Positions 34,458-43,240 of a stretch of 64,000 nt of DNA are shown piece by piece (within the stretch, counting starts at the first letter, position 1; every line of letters starts with the position of its first letter). The translations under genes and the position numbers were made by a program. Source of the DNA: Erythrobacter oryzae (GTDB lineage Bacteria > Pseudomonadota > Alphaproteobacteria > Sphingomonadales > Sphingomonadaceae); the NCBI RefSeq assembly GCF_030271515.1, contig NZ_JASCXI010000002.1:310001-374000 (forward strand), written 5' to 3'. The notes under the pieces were generated by a model. The model was not told where the DNA came from and did no database searches. It saw only the letters and a list, made by a program, of their open reading frames with translations.

Positions 34458-35545
34458 CAGTCGAACACCACCACCGTGCGCGCGGAATGCCCGGCGCGCA
34501 TCGTGTTGAAGCCTTCGTTCACCGCTTCGAGCGGGATGCGCTCGGCGATGATCGTGTCGAGATCGAGCAGGCCGCGCAGGTAGAAATCCACCAGACGCGG
34601 CAGATCGACCGGGAAGTGGTTCATCCCCATGATCGCGCCCATCAGCTTCTTGCCCGACAGGAGGTCGAAGGCGCCGAGCCCGACCTTGCAGTCGAGCGGC
34701 ATCATGCCAAGGATCACGGCCGTGCCCCCGCGCTTGAGGCTGGCGACCGCGAGGTCGGCAGAAGCCTGACGCCCCACCGCCTCGATCCCCCAGTCCACGC
34801 CGCCGCCGCTGATCGCGATGATCTGCTTGGCGGCATCCTCGGCCAGCGCATCGACGGTGTGCGTCGCGCCCAGCACCTCGGCGAGCGCGCGCTTTTCGGG
34901 GAGCGGATCGGCGGCGATGATCTTGCCCGCGCCCGCGATTTTCGCGGCGTTGATCGCGGCAAGGCCGACGCCCCCGCAACCGACCACCAGCACGGTCTCG
35001 CCCGGGGTCACCTTGCAGGCGTTGAAGATCGTCCCCGCGCCGGTCGTCACCGCGCAGCCGAGCAGGGCGGCGCGGTCGAACGGCATGGCCTTGTCGATCG
35101 CGACGCAGGCGTGTTCGTGGATCAGCATCTGTTCGCTGAGCGCGGAGAGGTTGAGCATCTGGTTGACCGGCGCGCCGTCAGCAAAGGCGATGCGCGAAGC
35201 CTCGCCCTTCGCGCGGCGGGTGTCGCCGCCGAGGCACAGCGCCATGCGGCCCGTGACGCAGAACTCGCAGTGACCGCAGAAGGCGCTGAGGCAGGAGACG
35301 ACGTGATCGCCCGGCTTCACGGTGCGCACCTCGGACCCGACCGCGCGCACGATCCCCGCCGCCTCGTGCCCCGGAATGCAGGGCAGCGCGTGGGGGTAGT
35401 GCCCGTCGATGAAGTGCAGGTCCGAATGGCACAGCCCGCAGGCCTTGGTGTCGATCAGGACTTCATGCGGACCGGGCTCGGCATAGGTGACCTCGGCGAT
35501 GCGAAGGCCCTGGCCGGGGGCTTCAAGGATGGCGGCTTTTGCCAA
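34457..35545 (-). CDS. zinc-dependent alcohol dehydrogenase
   Basis: A 362-residue MDR enzyme. CGLCHSDLHFIDGHYPHALP has the catalytic Cys, PGHEAAGIV the His-Glu pair, and CLSAFCGHCEFCVTGRMALC the four structural-zinc cysteines; VLVVGCGGVGLAAI binds NAD(P). It appears to start at a TTG (35545) with GGGAGA six bases before it; no ATG lies nearby in frame. It is co-translated with the kinase gene downstream and would oxidise a hydroxyl in the same pathway. An MSH- or NDMA-dependent variant is possible. Confidence 0.88.
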   Translation of the reverse strand: MAKAAILEAPGQGLRIAEVTYAEPGPHEVLIDTKACGLCHSDLHFIDGHYPHALPCIPGHEAAGIVRAVGSEVRTVKPGDHVVSCLSAFCGHCEFCVTGRMALCLGGDTRRAKGEASRIAFADGAPVNQMLNLSALSEQMLIHEHACVAIDKAMPFDRAALLGCAVTTGAGTIFNACKVTPGETVLVVGCGGVGLAAINAAKIAGAGKIIAADPLPEKRALAEVLGATHTVDALAEDAAKQIIAISGGGVDWGIEAVGRQASADLAVASLKRGGTAVILGMMPLDCKVGLGAFDLLSGKKLMGAIMGMNHFPVDLPRLVDFYLRGLLDLDTIIAERIPLEAVNEGFNTMRAGHSARTVVVFD

Positions 35546-35562
35546 TGATGTTCTCCCTTATT

Positions 35563-35700
35563 CCCCCTCCTCTTCAGAGGAGGGGCAACGAGACTTGGCG
35601 GCTTTGCCGCCTAGTCGCAGTGGGGTGGTGCCGCTGCGTTGGCGGCGCTCGCTTCGCTCGCCACCACCCCCCGACCCCCTCCTCTCAAGAGGAGGGGGAG
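35563..35700. repeat. intergenic inverted repeat, CCCCTCCTCTT/AAGAGGAGGGG type
   Basis: Fills the gap between the ADH and ACAD genes. CCCCCTCCTCTTCAGAGGAG at 35563-35582 is mirrored by CCCCCTCCTCTCAAGAGGAG at 35675-35694, with further inner pairing (GGCGGCTTTGCCGCC; GGTGGTGCC with GCCACCACC). The ADH leader, including its ribosome site, abuts the left arm. Confidence 0.7.
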
Positions 35701-35706
35701 ATTAGG

Positions 35707-37044
35707 TCAGCGCGCAACCCCCATGTCGCCCGAGCTGAAGCTCTGGCCGTCATTGGCAGCGCGTCCGTGGTTGCCACGCAGGGCGTTCGCCGTCGGCCCC
35801 GGAACGGGGGCGTGCTTGGCGAATTCCATGTGCGCGATCGAGCGGGCGTGGACCTCGTCCGGGCCGTCCGCCAGACGCAGGGTGCGCTGGTGGGCATAGG
35901 CCGAGGCAAGGCCGTAGTCTTCCGACACGCCGCCGCCGCCATGGGCCTGGATCGCATCGTCGATGATCTTGAGCGCCATGTTGGGCGCCTGCACCTTGAT
36001 CATCGCGATTTCCTGCTTGGCCGCCTTGTTGCCGACCTTGTCCATCATGTCGGCGGCCTTGAGGCAGAGCAGGCGCGTCATGTCGATGTCGATGCGGGCG
36101 CGCGCGACGCGCTCTTCCCAGACCGAGTGCTTGTAGACCGGCTTGCCGAACGCCTCGCGCTCCTGCAACCGGCGGCACATCTTGGCGAGCGCCTCTTCGG
36201 CGACGCCGATGGTGCGCATGCAGTGGTGAATGCGGCCCGGCCCGAGGCGGCCCTGCGCGATCTCGAAGCCGCGGCCTTCTCCGAGCAGCATGTTCGAGAC
36301 GGGGACGCGGACGTTGACCATCTCGACTTCCATGTGGCCGTGCGGGGCATCGTCATAGCCGAAGACGGGGAGGTGGCGGATCACGTTCACCCCCGGCGCG
36401 TCGATCGGCATCAGCACCATCGATTGCTGCGCGTGGCGCTGGGCCGAGAAATCGGTCTTGCCCATCACGATCGCGACCTTGCAGCGCGGATCGCCGAGGC
36501 CGCTCGACCACCACTTGCGCCCGTTGATCACGTAATGATCGCCGTCACGCTCGATGCGGGTTTCGATGTTGGTCGCGTCCGAGGAGGCGGTGTAGGGCTC
36601 GGTCATCAGGAAGGCCGAGCGGATCTCGCCGTTCATCAGCGGGCGCAGCCACTCTTCCTTCTGCTCGCGCGTGCCGTAGCGGTGGAACACCTCCATGTTG
36701 CCGGTATCGGGCGCCGAGCAGTTGAACACCTCGCTCGCCCAACCGATACGGCCCATTTCCTCGGCGCACAGGGCGTATTCGAGGTTGGTGAGGCCGGGGC
36801 CGTCGAATTCGAAGGTGTCGTCGACATGGTGGTGGCTGTCATTGCGCGGCGGCATGAACAGGTTCCAGATGCCCGCTTCCTTGGCGAGCTTCTTCTTGTC
36901 CTCGATGATCTGGATCACCTTCCAGCGATCCCCCTCGGCATCCTGCGCCTTGTAGACACCATTGTTGGGGCGCACGTGCGTCTCGATGAAATCGCGCACG
37001 CGGTCACGCCAATAGGCCTGCCTTTCGGTGGGTTCGAAATCCAT
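35707..37044 (-). CDS. acyl-CoA dehydrogenase, ACAD10/11-like
   Basis: A 445-residue FAD enzyme. [25 protein letters not shown], and the C-terminal [22 protein letters not shown] are typical of ACAD10/11-type proteins, in which an Asp of ADGPDEVH takes the place of the usual glutamate base. These enzymes remove the phosphate from 4-phospho-acyl-CoA and give an enoyl-CoA. GAGGAA precedes the ATG at 37044. Its partner kinase is at 33387-34457. A normal beta-oxidation role remains possible. Confidence 0.88.
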   Translation of the reverse strand: MDFEPTERQAYWRDRVRDFIETHVRPNNGVYKAQDAEGDRWKVIQIIEDKKKLAKEAGIWNLFMPPRNDSHHHVDDTFEFDGPGLTNLEYALCAEEMGRIGWASEVFNCSAPDTGNMEVFHRYGTREQKEEWLRPLMNGEIRSAFLMTEPYTASSDATNIETRIERDGDHYVINGRKWWSSGLGDPRCKVAIVMGKTDFSAQRHAQQSMVLMPIDAPGVNVIRHLPVFGYDDAPHGHMEVEMVNVRVPVSNMLLGEGRGFEIAQGRLGPGRIHHCMRTIGVAEEALAKMCRRLQEREAFGKPVYKHSVWEERVARARIDIDMTRLLCLKAADMMDKVGNKAAKQEIAMIKVQAPNMALKIIDDAIQAHGGGGVSEDYGLASAYAHQRTLRLADGPDEVHARSIAHMEFAKHAPVPGPTANALRGNHGRAANDGQSFSSGDMGVAR

Positions 37045-37126
37045 GGGGGGTTCCTCTCGTCCTAGTTCGAAATCGACTCTCGGGTTGACCGTGGCAGAGC
37101 CTCGCGGCCCCGCCAAGCTCTCATTT

Positions 37127-38578
37127 CTACGGCAGACCTGCCTCCGCAGGCCCGCGCTCGCGCACGATCCGGGCGGCGATGCGGGCCTCGTGATCGGCGC
37201 GGGTGATGGGGAAGCGCGACAGCCAGAAGGCCGCCGTCAGCGCCAGTGCGGCCGAGACGACGAGGTAGGCGATCGCCAGATTGCGCACCACCTCGGGCGC
37301 GACCGCGGCCTGCGTCGTGCCCGGTTGCAGGCCCACGACCTGCACGATCAGGCTGGTGAGCAGGATGCCGCCCCCCGTCGCCGATTTCTGGATCAGCCAG
37401 TTGCCCGCGTAGAACGTCCCCTCGGCGCGCTTGCCGGTGCGTTCCTCGAAGGCCTCGACGATCTCGGCCACCATCGAGGTCGAGGAGATAATCGCGGTCA
37501 CCCCGGCGGTGTTGGCGATCACCGTGAAGATGATGAACAGCGTGGTCGAGAGCACGGTGCCGGTCTCGGGCCACAATCCGGCGAGGAACAGCACATAGGG
37601 CGTGCCCGCGATTGCCAGCGCGACTACCGCCGCCGCCGCGCCGCTCAGCGGCTTGCCGAAGCGGCGGTGGAGCGGGCCGACGAGGAAGAACATCGCCACC
37701 ACCGACAGGCCGAGCGCGGCGGGGTAGAGCTTGAAGGCGGTCTCGGAGAACTGCCAGACATAGCGGATCACGTAGAGCGTGATCGACAGCGTCACCCCCT
37801 GGCTGACATAGGCCGCCAGCGCCCCGAAGGCGAAGATCACGAAGGCGCGCTCGCGGAAAGCATCGAAGATCTCGGCGAAGGCGTGGAAGAGCGAGAAGCG
37901 CGGCGGGGCGCTCTCGGGCAGGCGCGCCACATAGGCGTGCTGGCCGAGCGCCGATCCCACCACCGAGACCAGCATCACCACCGCGCCAACCATCCCGAAG
38001 AGCGCATAGCCATCCGGCTCAAGCTGCGACTGGGGCGTCGGCAGAAACACCGTGAAGGCGAGGATCGACATGGCGAGCCCGCCGACCCAGCCCGACAGGA
38101 AGCGGTAGCGGAACAGCGTGGTGCGCTCGACATAATCGGCGGTGATTTCGGGCACCATGCTGATCGAGGGCACCTCGCAGGCCGACAGCAGCAGGCGAAC
38201 GCCGACCGCCAGCGCGACGATCTCCCAGAAACCCGGCACGCCGGTGAAGGGCGGGCTCCACAGCAGCACCCATGCGAGCGCGAGCGGGAAGGGGGCGATG
38301 TAGAGCCACGGCAGGCGGCGGCCCCAGCGGGTGTAGGTGCGGTCGCACAAGTGCCCGATCAGCGGATCGACAAGGGCGTCGATCACCAGCGCCGTCGCCA
38401 GCGCCGCGCCGACGATCCCGGCATCCACCCCCAGCACCAGATTGTAGAACGGCAGCAGGAAGAACGAAAAGCCGCCGTCCTTCACCCCGAAGGCAACTGC
38501 GCCGAAGCCGTGCATCAGTTTGAGCCGCCATGGGAGCGGCCCGGTCACAAGGCTCATCCGCGCCTCAACCTGCTGCAT
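37127..38578 (-). CDS. MFS/GPH family sugar-type symporter (MelB-like)
   Basis: A 483-residue transporter with about twelve helices. The GPH signature follows helix 2: [22 protein letters not shown], where Asp residues bind the coupling cation. GPH members carry glycosides, glucuronides or other organic solutes with H+ or Na+. The substrate is unknown. It lies 82 bases upstream of the ACAD gene (same direction) in a fatty-acid-type cluster. The start could be 38578 or 38557. Confidence 0.85.
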   Translation of the reverse strand: MQQVEARMSLVTGPLPWRLKLMHGFGAVAFGVKDGGFSFFLLPFYNLVLGVDAGIVGAALATALVIDALVDPLIGHLCDRTYTRWGRRLPWLYIAPFPLALAWVLLWSPPFTGVPGFWEIVALAVGVRLLLSACEVPSISMVPEITADYVERTTLFRYRFLSGWVGGLAMSILAFTVFLPTPQSQLEPDGYALFGMVGAVVMLVSVVGSALGQHAYVARLPESAPPRFSLFHAFAEIFDAFRERAFVIFAFGALAAYVSQGVTLSITLYVIRYVWQFSETAFKLYPAALGLSVVAMFFLVGPLHRRFGKPLSGAAAAVVALAIAGTPYVLFLAGLWPETGTVLSTTLFIIFTVIANTAGVTAIISSTSMVAEIVEAFEERTGKRAEGTFYAGNWLIQKSATGGGILLTSLIVQVVGLQPGTTQAAVAPEVVRNLAIAYLVVSAALALTAAFWLSRFPITRADHEARIAARIVRERGPAEAGLP

Positions 38579-38768
38579 GGCGATCCGCCGATTCCGGCCA
38601 CTTTTGTCTCTCCCGTTTCGGTTGCGAACCTAGACCGATTGACGGGCGCGTCAATCACGCTCGCGCTGACGCTACGGCATCCAAGCCCTGCGCGAAGGAC
38701 GCTTGCAGGGGGCCGCAAATTGCTCCTAACGTAAGCGTCAAGTGAGAGACGAGAGAGGAGAGTCGGTC

Positions 38769-39962
38769 ATGGCCGATCTTGCACAATTCCGTGACGAAAC
38801 CCGCAGCTGGCTCGAAGCCAACTGCCCCCCCGAAATGCGCGAGCCGGTGCGCGGCGAGGACGACATCTACTGGGGCGGCCGCCGCGCGACCTTCAAGAAT
38901 GATGCGCAGAAGGCGTGGCTCGAAGCCTGCATCGCCAAGGGCTACACCGTGCCGATGTGGCCCAAGGCCTATGGCGGCGCTGGCCTCAGCGCAGCGGAGG
39001 CCAAGGTGCTGCGCGAGGAAATGGGCCGCATCAATGCGCGCCCGCCGCTGAGCAGCTTCGGCATCTGGATGCTCGGCCCGGCGCTGCTGCATTTCGGCAC
39101 CGAGGGGCAGAAGCAGCGCTTCCTCAACGAAATCGCGCGCGGCGAAATCCGCTGGTGTCAGGGCTATTCGGAACCGGGCTCTGGCTCGGACCTCGTGAGC
39201 CTTCAGACATTTGGGGAAGACAAGGGTGACCATTGGGTCGTGAACGGCCAGAAGATCTGGACCTCCTATGCCGACCACGCCGACTGGATCTTCTGCCTCG
39301 TCCGCACCGACAAGGAGAACAAGTATGGCGGCATCACCTTCATGCTGTTCGACATGGCGTCCGAAGGCGTCACCACCAAGCCGATCAAGCTGATCAGCGG
39401 CTCCTCGCCCTTCTGCGAGACCTTCTTCGACAACGTTGCCGTGCCCAAGTCCTACGGCGATGACGTTCCCGCATACGTCGGCACCATCAATCGCGGCTGG
39501 GACGTCGCCAAGTATCTCCTCGGCCACGAGCGCGAGATGATCTCGGGCGCGGATGGCGGCGAGCGTCAGGCGGCGATCGGCGCGATGATGAAGCGCCACG
39601 CGGCCAAGCTCGGCGACGAGCTCGATCCGGTGCTGCGCGCGGAGCTCGCCAATTTCGACGTCGACGCGCTGGCCTATGCCGCAATGGGCGAGAAGTTTTT
39701 GGACGAGATCAAGGTCGGCAAGGCGCACCCCGCGCAGCCCAACATGATGAAATATGCCGGCACCGAGCTGAACAAGCGCCGCCACGAGCTGATGATGGCG
39801 GTCGGCGGCTCGCGCTCCCTTGAGTGGGAAAGCGATGCGACCGAAAGCGGCAAGCCCGCCAAGAACTGGCTGCGCACCAAGGCGAACTCGATCGAGGGCG
39901 GGACGAGCGAGGTGATGCTCAACGTCATCGCCAAGCGCATCCTCGACCTGCCGGGGGCGTAA
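38769..39962 (+). CDS. acyl-CoA dehydrogenase, probable catalytic subunit of a heteromeric pair
   Basis: A 397-residue enzyme that puts a trans-2 double bond into an acyl-CoA. YSEPGSGSDLVSLQTF and HWVVNGQKIWTSYAD bind FAD, and the C terminus keeps the base-bearing loop SIEGGTSEVMLNVIAKRIL. It is followed by another ACAD gene (40121) that lacks this glutamate, an arrangement like the alpha/beta FadE pairs used for branched or steroid side chains. A GAGAGGAGAG ribosome site is in place. Substrate unknown. Confidence 0.9.
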   Translation: MADLAQFRDETRSWLEANCPPEMREPVRGEDDIYWGGRRATFKNDAQKAWLEACIAKGYTVPMWPKAYGGAGLSAAEAKVLREEMGRINARPPLSSFGIWMLGPALLHFGTEGQKQRFLNEIARGEIRWCQGYSEPGSGSDLVSLQTFGEDKGDHWVVNGQKIWTSYADHADWIFCLVRTDKENKYGGITFMLFDMASEGVTTKPIKLISGSSPFCETFFDNVAVPKSYGDDVPAYVGTINRGWDVAKYLLGHEREMISGADGGERQAAIGAMMKRHAAKLGDELDPVLRAELANFDVDALAYAAMGEKFLDEIKVGKAHPAQPNMMKYAGTELNKRRHELMMAVGGSRSLEWESDATESGKPAKNWLRTKANSIEGGTSEVMLNVIAKRILDLPGA

Positions 39963-39972
39963 TCGTCATTCT

Positions 39973-40090
39973 CCCCTCCCGCTTGCGGGAGGGGTCGAGG
40001 GTGGGCGAGCGCGACCGCTCGCAGGCCCACCCCGCTGCGACTAGCCAGCAAGCTGGCAAGTCTCGCTACCCCTCCCGCAGGCGGGAGGGG
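39973..40090. repeat. intergenic inverted repeat, GCGGGAGGGG type (second copy)
   Basis: Occupies the gap between the two acyl-CoA dehydrogenase genes. CCCCTCCCGCTTGCGGGAGG (39973-39992) and CCCCTCCCGCAGGCGGGAGG (40069-40088) flank GGGTGGGC / GCCCACCC arms and a small inner palindrome AGCCAGCAAGCTGGC. Same family as 1421-1509. Confidence 0.75.
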
Positions 40091-40120
40091 GGATTTGAAT
40101 TTCCGGGAGAGGGAAAACCA

Positions 40121-41260
40121 ATGCCCCTGTATCACAACGAAGATCAGGCGATGCTCGCCGACACCGCGCGCGGGTTCATCGCCGAGGAAGGCAATATCGC
40201 CAAGCAGCTGCGCCACTGGCGCGACCGCAACTGCAAGGACGGCTTCGGCCACGCCCTGTGGAAGCAGATGGCCGAAATGGGCTTCACCGGCATGCTGGTG
40301 GACGAGGCCGACGGCGGGCTCGGCATGGGCCATGTCGAGGCGGGGATCGTGCTGGAAGAGATCGGCCGCAACCTGACGCCCTCGCCGTTCCTGACCTCCT
40401 CGGTGCTGGCCGCGACCGCGCTGAAGCACGGTTCGGCCGACCTCAAGGGCCGCTACCTGCCGGGGCTGATCGCGGGTGATTCCGTTTTCGCCGTTGCGAT
40501 CGACGAGACCGCCAAGCACCGCCCCAGCCGCATCACCACCCGCGCCGAAAAGTCGGGCAATGGCTTCAAGCTGTCGGGCGCCAAGAGCTTCGTCATCCAG
40601 GGCGCGAGCGCAGACATGATCGTCGTCGCCGCGCGCACCAGCGGGTCGGACGAGGACGCGGACGGCATCACCCTCTTCGCCGTCCCCAAGGATGCCGCCG
40701 GCATGAGCCATGATAGCGTCCGGCTGGTGGACTCCTCGATGGCTACCCACACGAGGTTCGACGGGGTCGAGCTCGACGGCGATGCCGTGATCGGCGAGAT
40801 CGACGGCGGCCGCGCGGTGCTTGATGCGATGCTGATGGCAGGCCGCGTCGGCGCGGCGGCGGAGGGCGTCGGCGTTGCCCGCGGGGCGATGGACATGACG
40901 GTCGACTACCTCAAGCAGCGCAAGCAGTTCGGGCGTCTGATCGGCGAGTTCCAGGCACTCCAGCACCGCGCCAGCCACCTCTATTCCGAGGTCGAGATCG
41001 CCCGCGCGGTGACGATCAAGGCGCAGCAGCTGCTCGACGGCGGCTCGGCCCACGCCGACCTCATGGCGAGCGTCGCCAAGGCCAAGGTCGCCAAGACCGC
41101 GCGCCTCGCGGTGCAGGAAGGCGTGCAGATGCACGGCGGCATTGGCATGACCGACGAATACGACATCGGCCTCTACATGAAACGCGACCGCGCGCTGGCC
41201 GAGTTCCTCGGCGACGCGACGTTCCACGCCAACCGCGTGGCGGAATTGAGCGGGTATTGA
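40121..41260 (+). CDS. acyl-CoA dehydrogenase-like protein, probable non-catalytic partner
   Basis: A 379-residue ACAD fold. It keeps the helical and beta core (MGFTGMLVDEADGGLGMGHVE, DYLKQRKQFGRLIGEFQALQ, VQMHGGIGMTDEYDIGLYMK) but at the C terminus the usual YEGT/IEGGT loop with the catalytic glutamate is replaced by LAEFLGDATFHANRVAE. In characterised alpha2-beta2 FadE complexes the beta subunit shows this FGD/FLGD form and helps bind FAD. It likely assembles with the product of the preceding gene. GGGAGAGGG precedes the ATG. Confidence 0.88.
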   Translation: MPLYHNEDQAMLADTARGFIAEEGNIAKQLRHWRDRNCKDGFGHALWKQMAEMGFTGMLVDEADGGLGMGHVEAGIVLEEIGRNLTPSPFLTSSVLAATALKHGSADLKGRYLPGLIAGDSVFAVAIDETAKHRPSRITTRAEKSGNGFKLSGAKSFVIQGASADMIVVAARTSGSDEDADGITLFAVPKDAAGMSHDSVRLVDSSMATHTRFDGVELDGDAVIGEIDGGRAVLDAMLMAGRVGAAAEGVGVARGAMDMTVDYLKQRKQFGRLIGEFQALQHRASHLYSEVEIARAVTIKAQQLLDGGSAHADLMASVAKAKVAKTARLAVQEGVQMHGGIGMTDEYDIGLYMKRDRALAEFLGDATFHANRVAELSGY

Positions 41261-41273
41261 TCAAGCTTGCTCC

Positions 41274-41402
41274 TCGTCATTGCGAGGAGCCGCAGGCGGA
41301 GTCGAAGACGGCGCGGAGCGCCACCAGGCAACCCATGGATCACGCTCTCCGCGAGCGGAAAGGTCGGTCCATGGGTTGCTTCGCTCCGCTCGCAATGACG
41401 AA
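41274..41402. repeat. intergenic repeat of the CGTCATTGCGAGG type
   Basis: CGTCATTGCGAGGAGCCGCA at the left and GCTCCGCTCGCAATGACGAA at the right are inverted copies; inside, CAACCCATGGATC / GGTCCATGGGTTG and CTCTCCGCGAGCGG give a second pairing. Elements with CGTCATTGCGAG ends are seen scattered in many proteobacterial genomes. It lies between the ACAD and SDR genes. Confidence 0.7.
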
Positions 41403-41420
41403 TGAGGGAGCTATAAAACA

Positions 41421-42230
41421 ATGGACATTCAATCACTTTTCAGCCTTGAAGGGCGCATCGCCCTCGTCACCGGCGGGAGCCGCGGGATCGGCAAGATGTT
41501 CGTCGAGGGGCTGCTCGCCGCGGGCTGCGCGCGGGTCTACATCTCGGCGCGCAAGGTCGAGCAGATGCAGGCGACCATCGACGAATTCGGCGCCGACAAG
41601 GTTATCGGCATCCCCGCCGACCTCTCGCAGATGGACGGCATGATCGCGCTGGCCAACGAGCTGAAGGCGCGCGAGAGCCATCTCGACATCCTCATCAACA
41701 ACGCTGGCGCCGCCTGGGGCCAGCCCTATCTTGAGTTCTCGGAGGCCGGCTGGCACCGGACGATGGACCTCAACGTCAAGACCCCGTTCTTCCTCACCCA
41801 GAAGCTGCACGACCTGCTGGTCGCGGGCGGCAAGCAGGGGCATCCGGCCAAGGTGATCCACGTCTCCTCGATCGATGGCCAGCGGATCAACCCGTGGGAG
41901 ACCTACGCCTACCAGGCCTCCAAGGCGGGCGTGATCCAACTCACCCGGCGCATGGCCGCGCGGCTGATCCAGGACAATATCGTGGTGAGTTCTATCGCGC
42001 CGGGGGCCTTCCCGTCCGAGATGAACCGCGCCGCCAAGGACGCGCCCGACGCCTCGGCCTCGGGCATCCCCGCGAAGCGCATCGGCACCGCCGAAGACAT
42101 GGCGGCCGCGGCGATCTACCTGTGCAGCCGCGCGGGCGACTATGTGGTGGGCGAGACGCTGACGGTCGACGGCGGCGTGGTCAACGCGCTGCTGCCGAAC
42201 CACTTCGCGGACCCCAGCGGCGGGCACTAA
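41421..42230 (+). CDS. SDR family oxidoreductase
   Basis: A 269-residue classical short-chain dehydrogenase. TGGSRGIG (about 17-24) binds NAD(P), NNAGA is at about 93-97, and the Ser-Tyr-Lys triad is in VSSIDGQRI with YAYQASKAG. FabG-like enzymes of this kind act on 3-oxo or 3-hydroxy acyl groups; next to acyl-CoA dehydrogenases a beta-oxidation or side-chain role is plausible. The ATG at 41421 has a weak ribosome site (GGGAG, 13 bases). A hairpin follows the stop. Confidence 0.9.
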   Translation: MDIQSLFSLEGRIALVTGGSRGIGKMFVEGLLAAGCARVYISARKVEQMQATIDEFGADKVIGIPADLSQMDGMIALANELKARESHLDILINNAGAAWGQPYLEFSEAGWHRTMDLNVKTPFFLTQKLHDLLVAGGKQGHPAKVIHVSSIDGQRINPWETYAYQASKAGVIQLTRRMAARLIQDNIVVSSIAPGAFPSEMNRAAKDAPDASASGIPAKRIGTAEDMAAAAIYLCSRAGDYVVGETLTVDGGVVNALLPNHFADPSGGH

Positions 42231-42246
42231 GCCAGCCAAAAAAAGA

Positions 42247-42279
42247 GGCCCACACCCCCTCTCACGAGGAGTGTGGGCC
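42247..42279 (+). terminator. hairpin terminator after the SDR gene
   Basis: A 9-bp stem GGCCCACAC (42247-42255) / GTGTGGGCC (42271-42279) and a 15-base loop, 16 bases after the stop, preceded by AAAAAAGA. With the reverse orientation open, it may act in both directions. Confidence 0.65.
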
Positions 42280-42350
42280 CAAGAGGCAGGGGAGAATTGC
42301 TCCCCCGCCCGGGTCGCGTCCCCTCTATCGGGCACGGCGGACACACTGTC

Positions 42351-42366
42351 TGTGATGGCCATCACG
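42351..42366 (+). promoter_or_regulatory. CRP/FNR-like palindrome upstream of the Crp/Fnr gene
   Basis: TGTGATGGCCATCACG contains a perfect 14-bp palindrome, GTGATGGCCATCAC (42352-42365). It fits the CRP pattern TGTGA-N6-TCACA in nine of ten positions and the FNR pattern TTGAT-N4-ATCAA in eight of ten. It lies 77 bases before the regulator's ATG, a suitable place for autoregulation. Confidence 0.6.
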
Positions 42367-42442
42367 GTCATGCGCGCCGATGCGATTTATCATGACCCTC
42401 GTCCGGACAGGCTCTAGTCTCGGCCAATCGAAGGGGGCTTCC

Positions 42443-43147
42443 ATGATGTTCGATACGCTCGACGACCTCATCGCCCGGCTCGCGCCCGACACGCTGCTGC
42501 GTGCGCTCGCACCCGAACAGCTCGAACAGCTCCTGCGCGAGGCCACCCGGCGCGATCTGCGCCCGGGCGAGCCGATCATCTCGCAGGGCGACGAGAATGG
42601 CGACTTCGCGGTGGTGGTGCTGACCGGCGGGCTCAAGATCACCATGGTCAGCGCCAGCGGGCACGAGATCATCCTCAACTATTGCGGCCCGGGCGAGCTG
42701 GTGGGCGAGATCGCGATGCTAGACAGCGGCCCGCGCACCGCGACCGTGATCGCGGCGGTGCCATCATCTGTGCTGCTGCTGCCCTCGCACACCTTCCTTG
42801 CCGCGGCGACCGCCAACCCGGTCTCGGCCGCGGGCGTGATGCGTGAACTCGCGCGCCGGGTGCGCCAGCTCAATCTGGTGATCGAGAGCGACCGCACCTT
42901 CTCGATGGCCCCGCGCCTCGCGCGCGCGCTGGTGCGGCTGCTCGATCCGGCGCGCGATGATGGCCGCCTGCGCTACGATCCCAACCAGAGCGACCTCGGC
43001 GCCTTCGCCGGTCTCGCGCGCGAGAATGTCAGCCGGTTGCTGTCCGACTGGGAGGCGCAAGGCGTGATCGTGCGCGAGGGCCGTGCGCTGCGGGTGAGCA
43101 ACCTCGCGTTCCTGCAAACCCTCGCCGAATTCGGCGACGACGCCTGA
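42443..43147 (+). CDS. Crp/Fnr family transcriptional regulator
   Basis: A 234-residue regulator. The cyclic-nucleotide-type sensor fold occupies 1-140 (PGEPIISQGDENGDFAVVVL, GELVGEIAMLDSGPRTATV), then a dimer helix and a C-terminal HTH whose recognition helix reads GLARENVSRLLSDWEAQGV. There is no N-terminal cysteine cluster, so it is not an iron-sulfur FNR; the E-I-A-M-L-D-x-G-P-R-T segment is like the cAMP-binding loop GELGLFEEGQERSA of CRP but altered, so the ligand is unclear. A strong AAGGGGG site precedes ATGs at 42443 and 42446. Confidence 0.88.
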   Translation: MMFDTLDDLIARLAPDTLLRALAPEQLEQLLREATRRDLRPGEPIISQGDENGDFAVVVLTGGLKITMVSASGHEIILNYCGPGELVGEIAMLDSGPRTATVIAAVPSSVLLLPSHTFLAAATANPVSAAGVMRELARRVRQLNLVIESDRTFSMAPRLARALVRLLDPARDDGRLRYDPNQSDLGAFAGLARENVSRLLSDWEAQGVIVREGRALRVSNLAFLQTLAEFGDDA

Positions 43148-43194
43148 CGGCGCGCGCCGTCCAGCGGGCGGTACGGACGCTTCGCGGCGAAAGG

Positions 43195-43231
43195 CTGTAA
43201 CAAAACTTGCATAATGTAACAAAACTGTCAT
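43195..43231 (+). promoter_or_regulatory. tandem Pho boxes upstream of phoU
   Basis: CTGTAAC-aaaa-CTTGCAT (43195-43212) and ATGTAAC-aaaa-CTGTCAT (43214-43231) are two consecutive matches to the PhoB box (two CTGTCAT-like heptamers with a 4-base A-rich spacer). They end only nine bases before the phoU ATG, so the transcript may start at or very near the start codon. Confidence 0.7.
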
Positions 43232-43240
43232 TTTCGGGCG

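Noticed and set aside
35539..37065. A 508-codon plus-strand frame
   Set aside because: Antisense shadow of the ACAD gene at 35707-37044, with no recognisable domain.
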